Of a stretch of DNA of 7,493 nucleotides, positions 1 through 5,547 are shown in pieces; the first letter of the stretch is position 1, and each line of letters opens with the position of its first letter. The notes below the pieces were generated by a model that made no database searches, was not told where the DNA came from, and worked only from the letters and a program-made list of their open reading frames with translations. The translations under genes were made by a program, and so were the position numbers. Origin of the DNA: Draconibacterium sp. (GTDB lineage Bacteria > Bacteroidota > Bacteroidia > Bacteroidales > Prolixibacteraceae); contig JAUVDE010000157.1 in the NCBI GenBank assembly GCA_030595485.1, positions 1-7,493 of the forward strand. Direction: 5' to 3'.

Positions 1-805
1 TTATCGGATAAATCGTAAACTTATCGGAACCGGAATGCACACTTAATTTCAAATCTTCAGAAAGACCAAATTCGTTAACAGCATAATCAATTACCAACAC
101 ATCTTGCTCAAACTCTTTAGTAAACTGAGCCACATCACCAATATAATCTACGCCTTTATTAAAACGGCCTGTAAATTTTGGTGCAATGGTTTGTGCGGGT
201 ATTTTTTTGTTGGTAATCATTTTTAGAATAAAGAACATGTCAACTGGAGTTTGCGGAGCATCTACTTCGTCCATTGAAACCTCGGTAACAAAATTTTCTT
301 TGCCTTTACTTGCTACAATGTGTTGATATATTTTACCGGCTTCTTTTACGGCAGCCAAATATTTTTCGGCCACTTCATCCAACAAAATTTCAGAGATTAC
401 AATTGGCGCGGCAATTCCAGGAATTTGAACCTCGTTACCCAAAACTACACACGATTTTTTAAAGGCAGCAACATCTTCCGCTGAAGATTCATTTCCAATG
501 TAAACGGCAACATCTAAAGTAAAAAAGTCGCAATGCTCAATAAACTTATCAACGTTGGTAAGATTAATGTGGTCGGCATCAACACAATAAGCATCTTTCC
601 AGCCCAAAGTTTGTACTGCCTCATCTGCTTCTATTCGTGTACCTTGTGGTTCTGATTTTACAATCTGATGTTCGCGGTTTGACTTGTTCCAAACTGGTGT
701 TACATCAATTCCTTTTGCCTTGGCCTTTTGTAAAGCACGAAGTTGCGCCTGACCTTCATGATTAAAGCGGTCTCCTACTCCAAAGCTGTATTTGCCTAGC
801 TCCAT
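1..805 (-). CDS. uxaE: Tagaturonate epimerase UxaE family, N-terminal part (cut by window edge)
   Basis: The reading frame starts at ATG 805-803 and stays open for 268 codons to the left edge, so the C-terminus is missing. The protein begins MELGKYSFGVGDRFNHEG and includes VDADHINLTNVDKF (about residues 70-83), the stretch APKFTGRFNKGVDYIGDVAQF, and near the cut LSVHSGSDKFTIYP. I recognise these as hallmarks of the UxaE (PF16257) family, by memory and not by search. Characterised members epimerise D-tagaturonate to D-fructuronate at C4 in the cytoplasm, linking galacturonate catabolism to the fructuronate branch. No signal peptide or membrane segment is visible. It is transcribed in the same direction as the AraC-type gene upstream of it, 130 bp away, but has its own plausible promoter, so it need not belong to the same transcript. 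The true substrate of Bacteroidota members is less certain, and another keto-sugar acid is possible. Confidence 0.78.
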   Translation of the reverse strand, partial: MELGKYSFGVGDRFNHEGQAQLRALQKAKAKGIDVTPVWNKSNREHQIVKSEPQGTRIEADEAVQTLGWKDAYCVDADHINLTNVDKFIEHCDFFTLDVAVYIGNESSAEDVAAFKKSCVVLGNEVQIPGIAAPIVISEILLDEVAEKYLAAVKEAGKIYQHIVASKGKENFVTEVSMDEVDAPQTPVDMFFILKMITNKKIPAQTIAPKFTGRFNKGVDYIGDVAQFTKEFEQDVLVIDYAVNEFGLSEDLKLSVHSGSDKFTIYPI

Positions 806-820
806 AATTAATTAGTTCCG

Positions 821-846
821 ATTGATTTTTACTGCGGAAAATCAAT
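821..846 (-). repeat. 9-bp perfect inverted repeat in the uxaE leader
   Basis: ATTGATTTT (821-829) and AAAATCAAT (838-846) are perfect inverted copies separated by 8 bases (tactgcgg). The element lies 15 bp upstream of the uxaE start codon and downstream of the predicted transcription start, so it would be in the mRNA leader. It could be a protein-binding dyad or a weak AU-rich hairpin limiting access to the start. There is no T-tract typical of a terminator, and its function is unknown. Confidence 0.5.
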
Positions 847-853
847 TCTCCGT

Positions 854-863
854 GTGCGTGCAC
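854..863. promoter_or_regulatory. Candidate repressor operator (GTGC-GT-GCAC)
   Basis: GTGCGTGCAC has 4-bp arms around a 2-bp centre, within a GC-rich island (about 849-864) in otherwise AT-rich intergenic DNA. It touches the -7 box of the predicted uxaE promoter (863-870) and covers the expected transcription start, a position typical for repression. The small size makes the call weak. No matching regulator is identified, and the neighbouring AraC-type protein would more usually bind direct repeats. Confidence 0.3.
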
Positions 864-894
864 GAAAATAGATATATATTTTAAATCTCACAAA
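863..894 (-). promoter_or_regulatory. Bacteroidetes-type promoter for uxaE
   Basis: On the minus strand TTTG (894-891) is followed after 20 bp by TATTTTCG (870-863). This matches the Bacteroidetes primary sigma consensus TTTG-N19/21-TAnnTTTG with one mismatch in the -7 box. Transcription would begin near 857, leaving a leader of about 50 nt before the ATG at 805. The remaining intergenic DNA up to 935 is AT-rich, and I see no clear terminator for the AraC-type gene in it. Confidence 0.5.
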
Positions 895-935
895 TAAAAT
901 GAATCTGTTATACATCTATAATATGCTCTTATAAA

Positions 936-1763
936 TTACGGAATCCGCGTGCTATGAAGGCTCCGGTATTTATTTGGACTTAAACTAAAATATTTAGAAA
1001 AAGTTCTGGAGAAATAAGCTGGGTCGGGATAGCCAGTTTCGCGCGCTACTTCTTTTACCGACAAGTTGGTATTCGACAGCAAATTCAAAGCCTCGTTCAT
1101 GCGTAATTGCAGAATATAATTATTCGGAGTTACAGTAAATTCCTTTTTAAACAGGCTGTGAAAATAATTCTCCGACATAAATGACAAAGCCGCCAATTGT
1201 TTTAAAGTAAGCGTTTTCTTGTAATTGGTATTCATGTATTCAATGGCCCTAAACAATCGGCTACCCTGCCCCGACAAATAAAACGTATCTAAATCTGAGT
1301 TCTCAGCAAGAAGACTAATCACCATCGACAACAACGATTCTACACGAAGATAACGTGCCAATACCATTTTATTTATGGTTTTGTTTTGCATTGAATAATC
1401 GTTAAAAAACGATTCGAGGAAGGCGAAAGTAGAAGCGAAATCTGTTAACTCGGAAGCCGGTAGTTTTGTTACGAGCGGAAATTTATGCAACGCCTGACGA
1501 AGAAAAATTGAGTCGCTAAGAAAATGCAACCATTTTACTTCAAATACAACTCGGCAAAATTGCTTTTTTATCTGGAACCCATTTATAAAATATACCTCGC
1601 CTGCTTGCAACTTATATTCTTGCTTAGCATCACACAGAATTGCTTCACCCTTTTCAATGTAGTAGAGTTTAAAACATTTATCGAGACTCGTGGCTTCCTT
1701 ATTCCACGTTTTCTCTCCACGATAATGTCCTCCGGCAATTAGTGTATTATTAATATTTAGCAT
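936..1763 (-). CDS. AraC-family transcriptional regulator
   Basis: This 275-residue protein has the standard AraC/XylS architecture. Residues about 10-90 form a cupin-like ligand-binding domain with a typical strand pattern (LYYIEKGEAIL, then LQAGEVYFI). A helical linker covers about 105-155. Residues about 172-270 hold two helix-turn-helix motifs: LTLKQLAALSFMSENYFHSL (186-205) and the second starting at LSVKEVARETGY (234-245), followed by the family signature PAYFSRTFSKYFSLSPNKYR. Length and domain order are normal for a sugar-responsive activator. It is divergent from the permease-fucosidase operon and separated from it by 153 bp containing candidate AraC-type sites, so it most likely senses a sugar of this pathway and activates the operon. 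The start at 1763 gives the full cupin domain, and a TATTTTTG -7 box lies 30 bp upstream. It could also control uxaE, though the sequence shows no copy of the TCCAA sites there. The ligand is unknown. Confidence 0.92.
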   Translation of the reverse strand: MLNINNTLIAGGHYRGEKTWNKEATSLDKCFKLYYIEKGEAILCDAKQEYKLQAGEVYFINGFQIKKQFCRVVFEVKWLHFLSDSIFLRQALHKFPLVTKLPASELTDFASTFAFLESFFNDYSMQNKTINKMVLARYLRVESLLSMVISLLAENSDLDTFYLSGQGSRLFRAIEYMNTNYKKTLTLKQLAALSFMSENYFHSLFKKEFTVTPNNYILQLRMNEALNLLSNTNLSVKEVARETGYPDPAYFSRTFSKYFSLSPNKYRSLHSTRIP

Positions 1764-1766
1764 CAG

Positions 1767-1790
1767 AAATCATTAAATCATCCAATCATT
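1767..1790. repeat. Three tandem octamers (AAATCATT-like)
   Basis: AAATCATT (1767-1774), AAATCATC (1775-1782) and CAATCATT (1783-1790) follow each other without gaps, consensus (A/C)AATCAT(T/C). They lie between the start codon of the AraC-type gene and its predicted -7 box, so they would be in its leader or at its transcription start. A further AATCATT occurs at 1861-1867. They may be regulator half-sites or chance AT-rich repetition. Confidence 0.4.
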
Positions 1791-1813
1791 TCCAAAAATA
1801 GTCCAATTCATTT
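1781..1813. promoter_or_regulatory. Candidate AraC-type operator: 21-bp direct repeat with phased TCCAA elements
   Basis: TCCAATCATTT (1781-1791) recurs as TCCAATTCATTT (1802-1813), start to start 21 bp, two helical turns. TCCAA itself occurs at 1781, 1791 and 1802, so copies are 10 and 11 bp apart on one face of the helix. AraC-family proteins place two HTH motifs in successive major grooves and their dimers bind direct repeats about 21 bp apart. The right-hand copy overlaps the -33 box of the permease promoter, the usual place for activation, while the array covers the -7 box of the regulator gene, which would allow autorepression. Binding by this regulator is inferred. Confidence 0.5.
1793..1800 (-). 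promoter_or_regulatory. Probable -7 box of the AraC-type gene
   Basis: On the minus strand TATTTTTG (1800-1793) matches TAnnTTTG exactly. Transcription would start near 1786, giving a leader of about 23 nt. No TTTG is found 19-21 bp upstream, only an A/T run, so this is a partial promoter that may be weak or activator-dependent. Confidence 0.4.
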
Positions 1814-1841
1814 GAAATAAAAATTATGAACTTTACATTTG
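1811..1841 (+). promoter_or_regulatory. Bacteroidetes-type promoter of the permease-GH29 operon
   Basis: TTTG (1811-1814) and TACATTTG (1834-1841) are separated by 19 bp and match both boxes of the Bacteroidetes consensus TTTG-N19/21-TAnnTTTG without mismatch. Transcription would begin near 1847, giving a leader of about 70 nt before the permease start. No comparable promoter is seen upstream of the later genes, so this probably drives all four plus-strand genes. Confidence 0.65.
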
Positions 1842-1866
1842 AATATCAACCTTTTATTAAAATCAT

Positions 1867-1897
1867 TCTAAATAATTATTCAAGCAAATTATTTAGA
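1867..1897 (+). repeat. 11-bp perfect inverted repeat in the operon leader
   Basis: TCTAAATAATT (1867-1877) and AATTATTTAGA (1887-1897) are perfect inverted copies around a 9-base loop (attcaagca). It lies about 20 bp after the predicted transcription start and 19 bp before the permease ATG. Arm centres are 20 bp apart, which fits a dimeric DNA-binding protein. As RNA it would form an A/U stem close to the start codon and might reduce translation or protect the 5' end. No T-tract follows, so a terminator is unlikely. Confidence 0.5.
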
Positions 1898-1916
1898 TTA
1901 TACAAAAACCAAAACA

Positions 1917-3113
1917 ATGAACCAAAAAGGAACTAAATCTGCCTTTCCTATTTTTTTAGTGTACCTGCTATTTTTTATGTGGGGTTTTATCTGGAACTTA
2001 TTTAATGTATTGGCAACCTACTTTCAAGAGAACTTTGATCTTTCGAACACCGAAGTTTCGCTTGGAACTTCACTTTCATTTCTCGCCTTTTTCCTGATGT
2101 CGTATCCTTCAAAAATCATTATTAGCAAATTAGGAACAAAAATGGCCATTTCAATTGGTGCCTTTGTTACTGGCTTGGGGTTGCTAATTTTTGTGCCAGC
2201 TTCTTTTATAAAAAGTTACTCCATCTTCCTCATTGGATTATTTGTCCTGTTTAGCGGAGTTACCATTTTACAAACGGTGTGTAATCCGTATATAGGAATT
2301 TTAGGAAGCCCGAAAAACCGTGAAGCCCGAATAAACTTTGCTCAGGGAGTTGGTGCAATCGGTGCTGCTTTAACAGCTCCACTTGGTGGCTGGTTTATGC
2401 TGCAACTTTTTGAAAATAATGTATTTGGAGGTATAAAATTATTCTACCTCATTATTGCCGGAGTATTTGTATTTCTTGCCGTATTGGTACGTTACGCAAA
2501 CATGCCCGATAATCCAACAGAAACAAAATCGACAGATAAAGACGAGTTGGACAAAAAGGGTGCTTTTAGGTATCCTCACTTTGTTTTTGGTTTTATAATT
2601 ATGTTTGTATACATGGGCGCCGAAGCCATTTTGTACCAGCTGATGACACCTTATTTTAAAGAAATTGGTGGAGTTGATAATGCGCAAGCTGTTAAACTTT
2701 CTGCTATTATTTTTTACGGATTAATGGCAGGACGCTTGCTTGGAGCCTGGACCATGACCAAAATAAAACCATCAAACATCCTTGGAGTATTTGCTCTAAT
2801 TGCTGCGCTTCTGGTTATAACATCGATGATATTCGGAGGACAGATAGGAATTTATGCCATCACAGCTATCGGATTTTTTATATCCATCATGTTTGCATCT
2901 ATTTTTGCATTGGCAACCACCAACCTCGGGAAATATACCAATCAAGCCTCGAGTTTTCTTATTATGGGAATATCGGGCGGCTTTTTTATACCGCTTTTAT
3001 TTGGCGTTGTAGCCGATAACTTTAGTCTGCGTGTTTCGCTGATTATTGTGGTAATTCCATTGTTGTTAACCTCATTTTACGGCTTCTACTTTAAACGTTT
3101 ACTGAAAAAATAA
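1917..3113 (+). CDS. FHS-family MFS sugar transporter (fucose permease-like)
   Basis: This is a 398-residue polytopic protein with about 12 hydrophobic segments (roughly 11-33, 45-63, 76-95, 100-122, 143-165, 173-193, 220-240, 258-280, 288-306, 311-332, 345-365, 372-392) and the usual charged central loop (about 196-217). The starting FFMWGFIWNLFNVL, the IGLFVLFSG...NPYIGILG region, MGAEAILYQLMTPYF and YGLMAGRLLGAW match the FHS branch of the major facilitator superfamily, which holds E. coli L-fucose/H+ symporter FucP and glucose/galactose permeases. It should bring a monosaccharide across the inner membrane. By manual alignment the two acidic residues important in FucP (Asp46, Glu135) are Asn30 and Gln119 here, so substrate or coupling may differ. 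It is first in the rightward operon, and its stop is 7 bp from the next start. Family is clear, substrate is not. Confidence 0.88.
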   Translation: MNQKGTKSAFPIFLVYLLFFMWGFIWNLFNVLATYFQENFDLSNTEVSLGTSLSFLAFFLMSYPSKIIISKLGTKMAISIGAFVTGLGLLIFVPASFIKSYSIFLIGLFVLFSGVTILQTVCNPYIGILGSPKNREARINFAQGVGAIGAALTAPLGGWFMLQLFENNVFGGIKLFYLIIAGVFVFLAVLVRYANMPDNPTETKSTDKDELDKKGAFRYPHFVFGFIIMFVYMGAEAILYQLMTPYFKEIGGVDNAQAVKLSAIIFYGLMAGRLLGAWTMTKIKPSNILGVFALIAALLVITSMIFGGQIGIYAITAIGFFISIMFASIFALATTNLGKYTNQASSFLIMGISGGFFIPLLFGVVADNFSLRVSLIIVVIPLLLTSFYGFYFKRLLKK

Positions 3114-3120
3114 ATCATAA

Positions 3121-4416
3121 ATGCTACACGATCCAAGTCATATTACGCCACCCGAAATTGCTGAAGAAATTCGTTTAGAGCAGTTTGAAATTGATGTACT
3201 AAGAAAGTTAGCCGAAGAATGGGCAGAAATAGCAGCCTTGCCGATTCACAAAGAGAAAGCTGTGCTTTGGCAAAAGCTAAACGACCTTGAATCGAAAAGG
3301 CCGATGGTGTGGATTAATGAAATTCCATGGCACGAAATGAATTACAAGGATGAGTTGACCGTGCATTGCAAGAATAATTGGGCTAAATCGCAGGAAGACT
3401 TAATGCGAAAAACACTCTACCAGTGGCGACACATGCCCGGCGATATGATTATAAATCCATGGTTGGATTGTCCGCTTTCAATTCATAGCACCGATTTTGG
3501 AATGATTGAAGATGTTGATCTAGCCATTACAGATAATACAAGCGATGTGGTTTCGCGGCACTTTAACATTCAAATTAACGACATTGATGATTTAGAGAAA
3601 ATTAAGATGCCCAAAATCACTCATAATGAAAAAGCCACAGAATTGCGTTTTCAGGCAATGAACGAGATTTTTGGAGATATAATTCCTGTAAAAAAACAGG
3701 GACAAACGCACATTTGGTTTACACCCTGGGATTATCTAATTCGCTGGTGGGGTGTGCAAGAAGCAATGATGGATTTAATAATGCGCCCAGATATGGTACA
3801 TGCTTTCTACGAAAAAATGGTACAAGCCTGGATGGTTGAACTCGACCAATTTGAAGCTAAAAACCTGCTTTCGCTTGATTGTAATAATACAAGAATAGGA
3901 TCAGGCGGTTACGGACAAACCAAAGTAATGCCGGGTGAGAATTTTATTCCCGACTGGGTAAAACCTCATAACATGTGGGGCTGTTCCAATGCACAGATTT
4001 TCTCTGATGTTTCGCCAGAAATGCACTGGGAATTTGCCATTGAACACGATCTGAAATGGATGGAGCGTTTTAAACTAACTTATTATGGCTGTTGTGAACC
4101 ACTTGCCGGGAAAGGACATTTATTGAAGAAAATTCCTAATCTACGTAAAGTTTCGTGTAGCCCATGGAACGATACAAAAAAAGCAATCAAAGAACTAGGT
4201 AGCGATTATGTTTTGAGTCGTAAACCAAGTCCTGCTATATTTGCTTTGTCGGATTTTGATCCAGCACAAGCTCGAAAAGAAATCCGCGAGTTCCTTGATC
4301 AAACTGAAGGAAATTGTCATGTTGAAACGATAATGAAAGATATTTCAACTGTAAAATACGATCCACAACGCCTTTGGGACTGGGAGAAAATTTGCATGGA
4401 AGAAGTTTTGAGATAG
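3121..4416 (+). CDS. URO-D superfamily protein, methyltransferase-like, function unknown
   Basis: This 431-residue soluble protein has no signal peptide. It resembles the uroporphyrinogen decarboxylase/cobalamin-type methyltransferase superfamily (MtaA, MtbA, CmuA), most clearly from about residue 195 on: FTPWDYLIRWWGVQEAMMDL, the helix with MRPDMVHAFYEKMVQAW, then DVSPEMHWEF, YYGCCEPL (321-328), IPNLRKVSCSPWND (338-351) and a C-terminal GNCHVETIMKDI (397-408). It is unlikely to be the haem enzyme HemE, since the HemE N-terminal motifs are absent and the gene lies in a sugar operon. Methyltransferases of the fold bind zinc through HxC and a Cys about 75-80 residues later. Here Cys324 and Cys399 have that spacing (75), with Tyr322 in place of His and Cys325 adjacent. 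A role in removing or moving a methyl group on the imported sugar is possible but inferred. No corrinoid protein is encoded nearby. Confidence 0.75.
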   Translation: MLHDPSHITPPEIAEEIRLEQFEIDVLRKLAEEWAEIAALPIHKEKAVLWQKLNDLESKRPMVWINEIPWHEMNYKDELTVHCKNNWAKSQEDLMRKTLYQWRHMPGDMIINPWLDCPLSIHSTDFGMIEDVDLAITDNTSDVVSRHFNIQINDIDDLEKIKMPKITHNEKATELRFQAMNEIFGDIIPVKKQGQTHIWFTPWDYLIRWWGVQEAMMDLIMRPDMVHAFYEKMVQAWMVELDQFEAKNLLSLDCNNTRIGSGGYGQTKVMPGENFIPDWVKPHNMWGCSNAQIFSDVSPEMHWEFAIEHDLKWMERFKLTYYGCCEPLAGKGHLLKKIPNLRKVSCSPWNDTKKAIKELGSDYVLSRKPSPAIFALSDFDPAQARKEIREFLDQTEGNCHVETIMKDISTVKYDPQRLWDWEKICMEEVLR

Positions 4417-4439
4417 TATCCAATTGCAGCTTACAAAAA

Positions 4440-4504
4440 GAGACAAGGCACGCCTTGTCTGTATAAAAACATATAAACAGTAAAGACAGGGCATGCCCTG
4501 TCTC
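4440..4504. repeat. Double palindrome (REP/MITE-like element)
   Basis: Two related 20-bp palindromes lie in the only sizeable gap of the operon. 4441-4460 has 9-bp arms AGACAAGGC/GCCTTGTCT around AC, and 4484-4503 is a perfect palindrome, AGACAGGGC/GCCCTGTCT around AT. The outer ends are GAGACA (4440-4445) and TGTCTC (4499-4504), so the whole 65 bp is also an inverted repeat, the two units agreeing at 18 of 21 positions in opposite orientation. The GC-rich stems contrast with the AT-rich 23-bp spacer. Similar gagaca...tgtctc palindromes are, as I recall, scattered between genes in Bacteroidota and cyanobacteria, where REP-associated transposases may move them. Here it would form two stable hairpins in mRNA between the URO-D-like and GH29 genes and could affect mRNA decay or cause partial termination. 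Confidence 0.7.
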
Positions 4505-4521
4505 ACATTAAACCTAAAAAA

Positions 4522-5538
4522 ATGAAAAAACTAACATCACTACTACTGATTATTCTTATTGCTTTTTCAAGTTGCAGTCAGAAAAAAAACGTTGACTACA
4601 CCATTAAAATTAACGACAATGTTCGGGCTGAACAAATTAAAGACATGAAATGGGGTATGTTTATTTGTTGGTCGTTTAGTACCTTTTACGGGAGCGAATG
4701 GACACCAACATTAGATAAAGATGCAAGCTACTTTAAAGCTACCGGCTGCGATACCGATCAATGGTGTAAAACCGCTAAAGATGCCGGCATGGGGTACATC
4801 CTGTTCCTCTCGAAACACCACGACGGATTTTGTTTGTGGGACACAAAAACTACCGACAAAAAAGTAACCAACAGCGAATTGGGAATTGATGTCCTTGCAA
4901 AACTGCGGAAATCATGTGATAAATACGGGATCAAGTTAGCACTTTATTTCTCAGAAGGTGACTGGAACTGGCCGGGAGCAGTTGATGGGAAAGGGCATCG
5001 GCAGGGAATGGGCATAAATCCTGAAATAAAAAAAGCTCAATTAAAGGAACTTCTGACAAATTACGGACCTATAGAATTCTGGTGGATGGATCATGCTGCT
5101 GGTGATGGAGGTTTAAACCATAAAGAGACCGTTGAATGGGTACATCAGTTTCAGCCCAACAGTTTTGTTGGATTTAACCATGGAGAACCTGCCGGTAGGT
5201 TATCGTTAAGGGAAATGGGAAACCCGGGACTCATTGGAGATGCAAGTACAACAAAATACAATAAAGATGCAGAGGCTAATTACAAAGGATATCTGGCTGC
5301 TGAATTTACTTATCCAATTTTACCTCCCCATAAAGGAGGTGCCATGTGGTTTTATTCCCTGCCAAAACATGATACGCTTTGCCATTCGGCAGAAAAACTA
5401 TATCAGGACTACGTGGGAGCTGTAAAGTTTGGTAATATTTTCTCAATTGATGTTGGACCGAATTACGATGGAAGAATAAGAGATATTGATGTTGAAACCC
5501 TAACCGAAGTTGGGGAAATGATTCAAGAACAAAAATAA
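4522..5538 (+). CDS. GH29 alpha-L-fucosidase, lipoprotein, catalytic domain only
   Basis: This 338-residue protein has a lipoprotein signal peptide (MKK, hydrophobic core, AFSSC with Cys18), so it is anchored in the periplasm or on the outer membrane. Residues about 35-337 form a GH29 barrel: KWGMFICWS (43-51), EW (59-60), KHHDGFCLW (98-106), ALYFSEGDW (140-148), the nucleophile region EFWWMDHA with Asp190, and the closing IFSIDVGPNYDGRI. Glu231 (SLREMGNPG) is the likely acid/base, as it lines up without gaps with the GNESG Glu of the next gene. Family members hydrolyse terminal alpha-L-fucosides with retention. At about 340 residues it lacks the C-terminal beta-sandwich of most GH29 enzymes. 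The His of the usual FIHWG motif is Cys49, which may change what is bound at the O4 side of the sugar. The gene follows the double palindrome, and the next GH29 gene starts 9 bp after its stop. Confidence 0.88.
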   Translation: MKKLTSLLLIILIAFSSCSQKKNVDYTIKINDNVRAEQIKDMKWGMFICWSFSTFYGSEWTPTLDKDASYFKATGCDTDQWCKTAKDAGMGYILFLSKHHDGFCLWDTKTTDKKVTNSELGIDVLAKLRKSCDKYGIKLALYFSEGDWNWPGAVDGKGHRQGMGINPEIKKAQLKELLTNYGPIEFWWMDHAAGDGGLNHKETVEWVHQFQPNSFVGFNHGEPAGRLSLREMGNPGLIGDASTTKYNKDAEANYKGYLAAEFTYPILPPHKGGAMWFYSLPKHDTLCHSAEKLYQDYVGAVKFGNIFSIDVGPNYDGRIRDIDVETLTEVGEMIQEQK

Positions 5539-5547
5539 TTATGCCCA

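Noticed and set aside
1524..1742. 72-codon open frame on the plus strand
   Set aside because: It lies wholly opposite the AraC-type gene, whose domains and signature are clear, and its translation shows no recognisable family.
3121..4416. HemE, uroporphyrinogen decarboxylase of haem synthesis
   Set aside because: The fold is shared, but the HemE N-terminal signature is absent, cysteine-rich methyltransferase-like motifs are present, and the neighbours are sugar genes.
4440..4504. CRISPR-like pair: two similar 20-bp units with a 23-bp spacer
   Set aside because: Only two units occur, they are in opposite orientation as self-palindromes and differ from each other, and no cas gene is present.
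4440..4504. Rho-independent terminator ending the first two genes
   Set aside because: No T-tract follows either stem in the plus direction, and no new promoter is found before the next gene. A partial effect on transcription is still possible.
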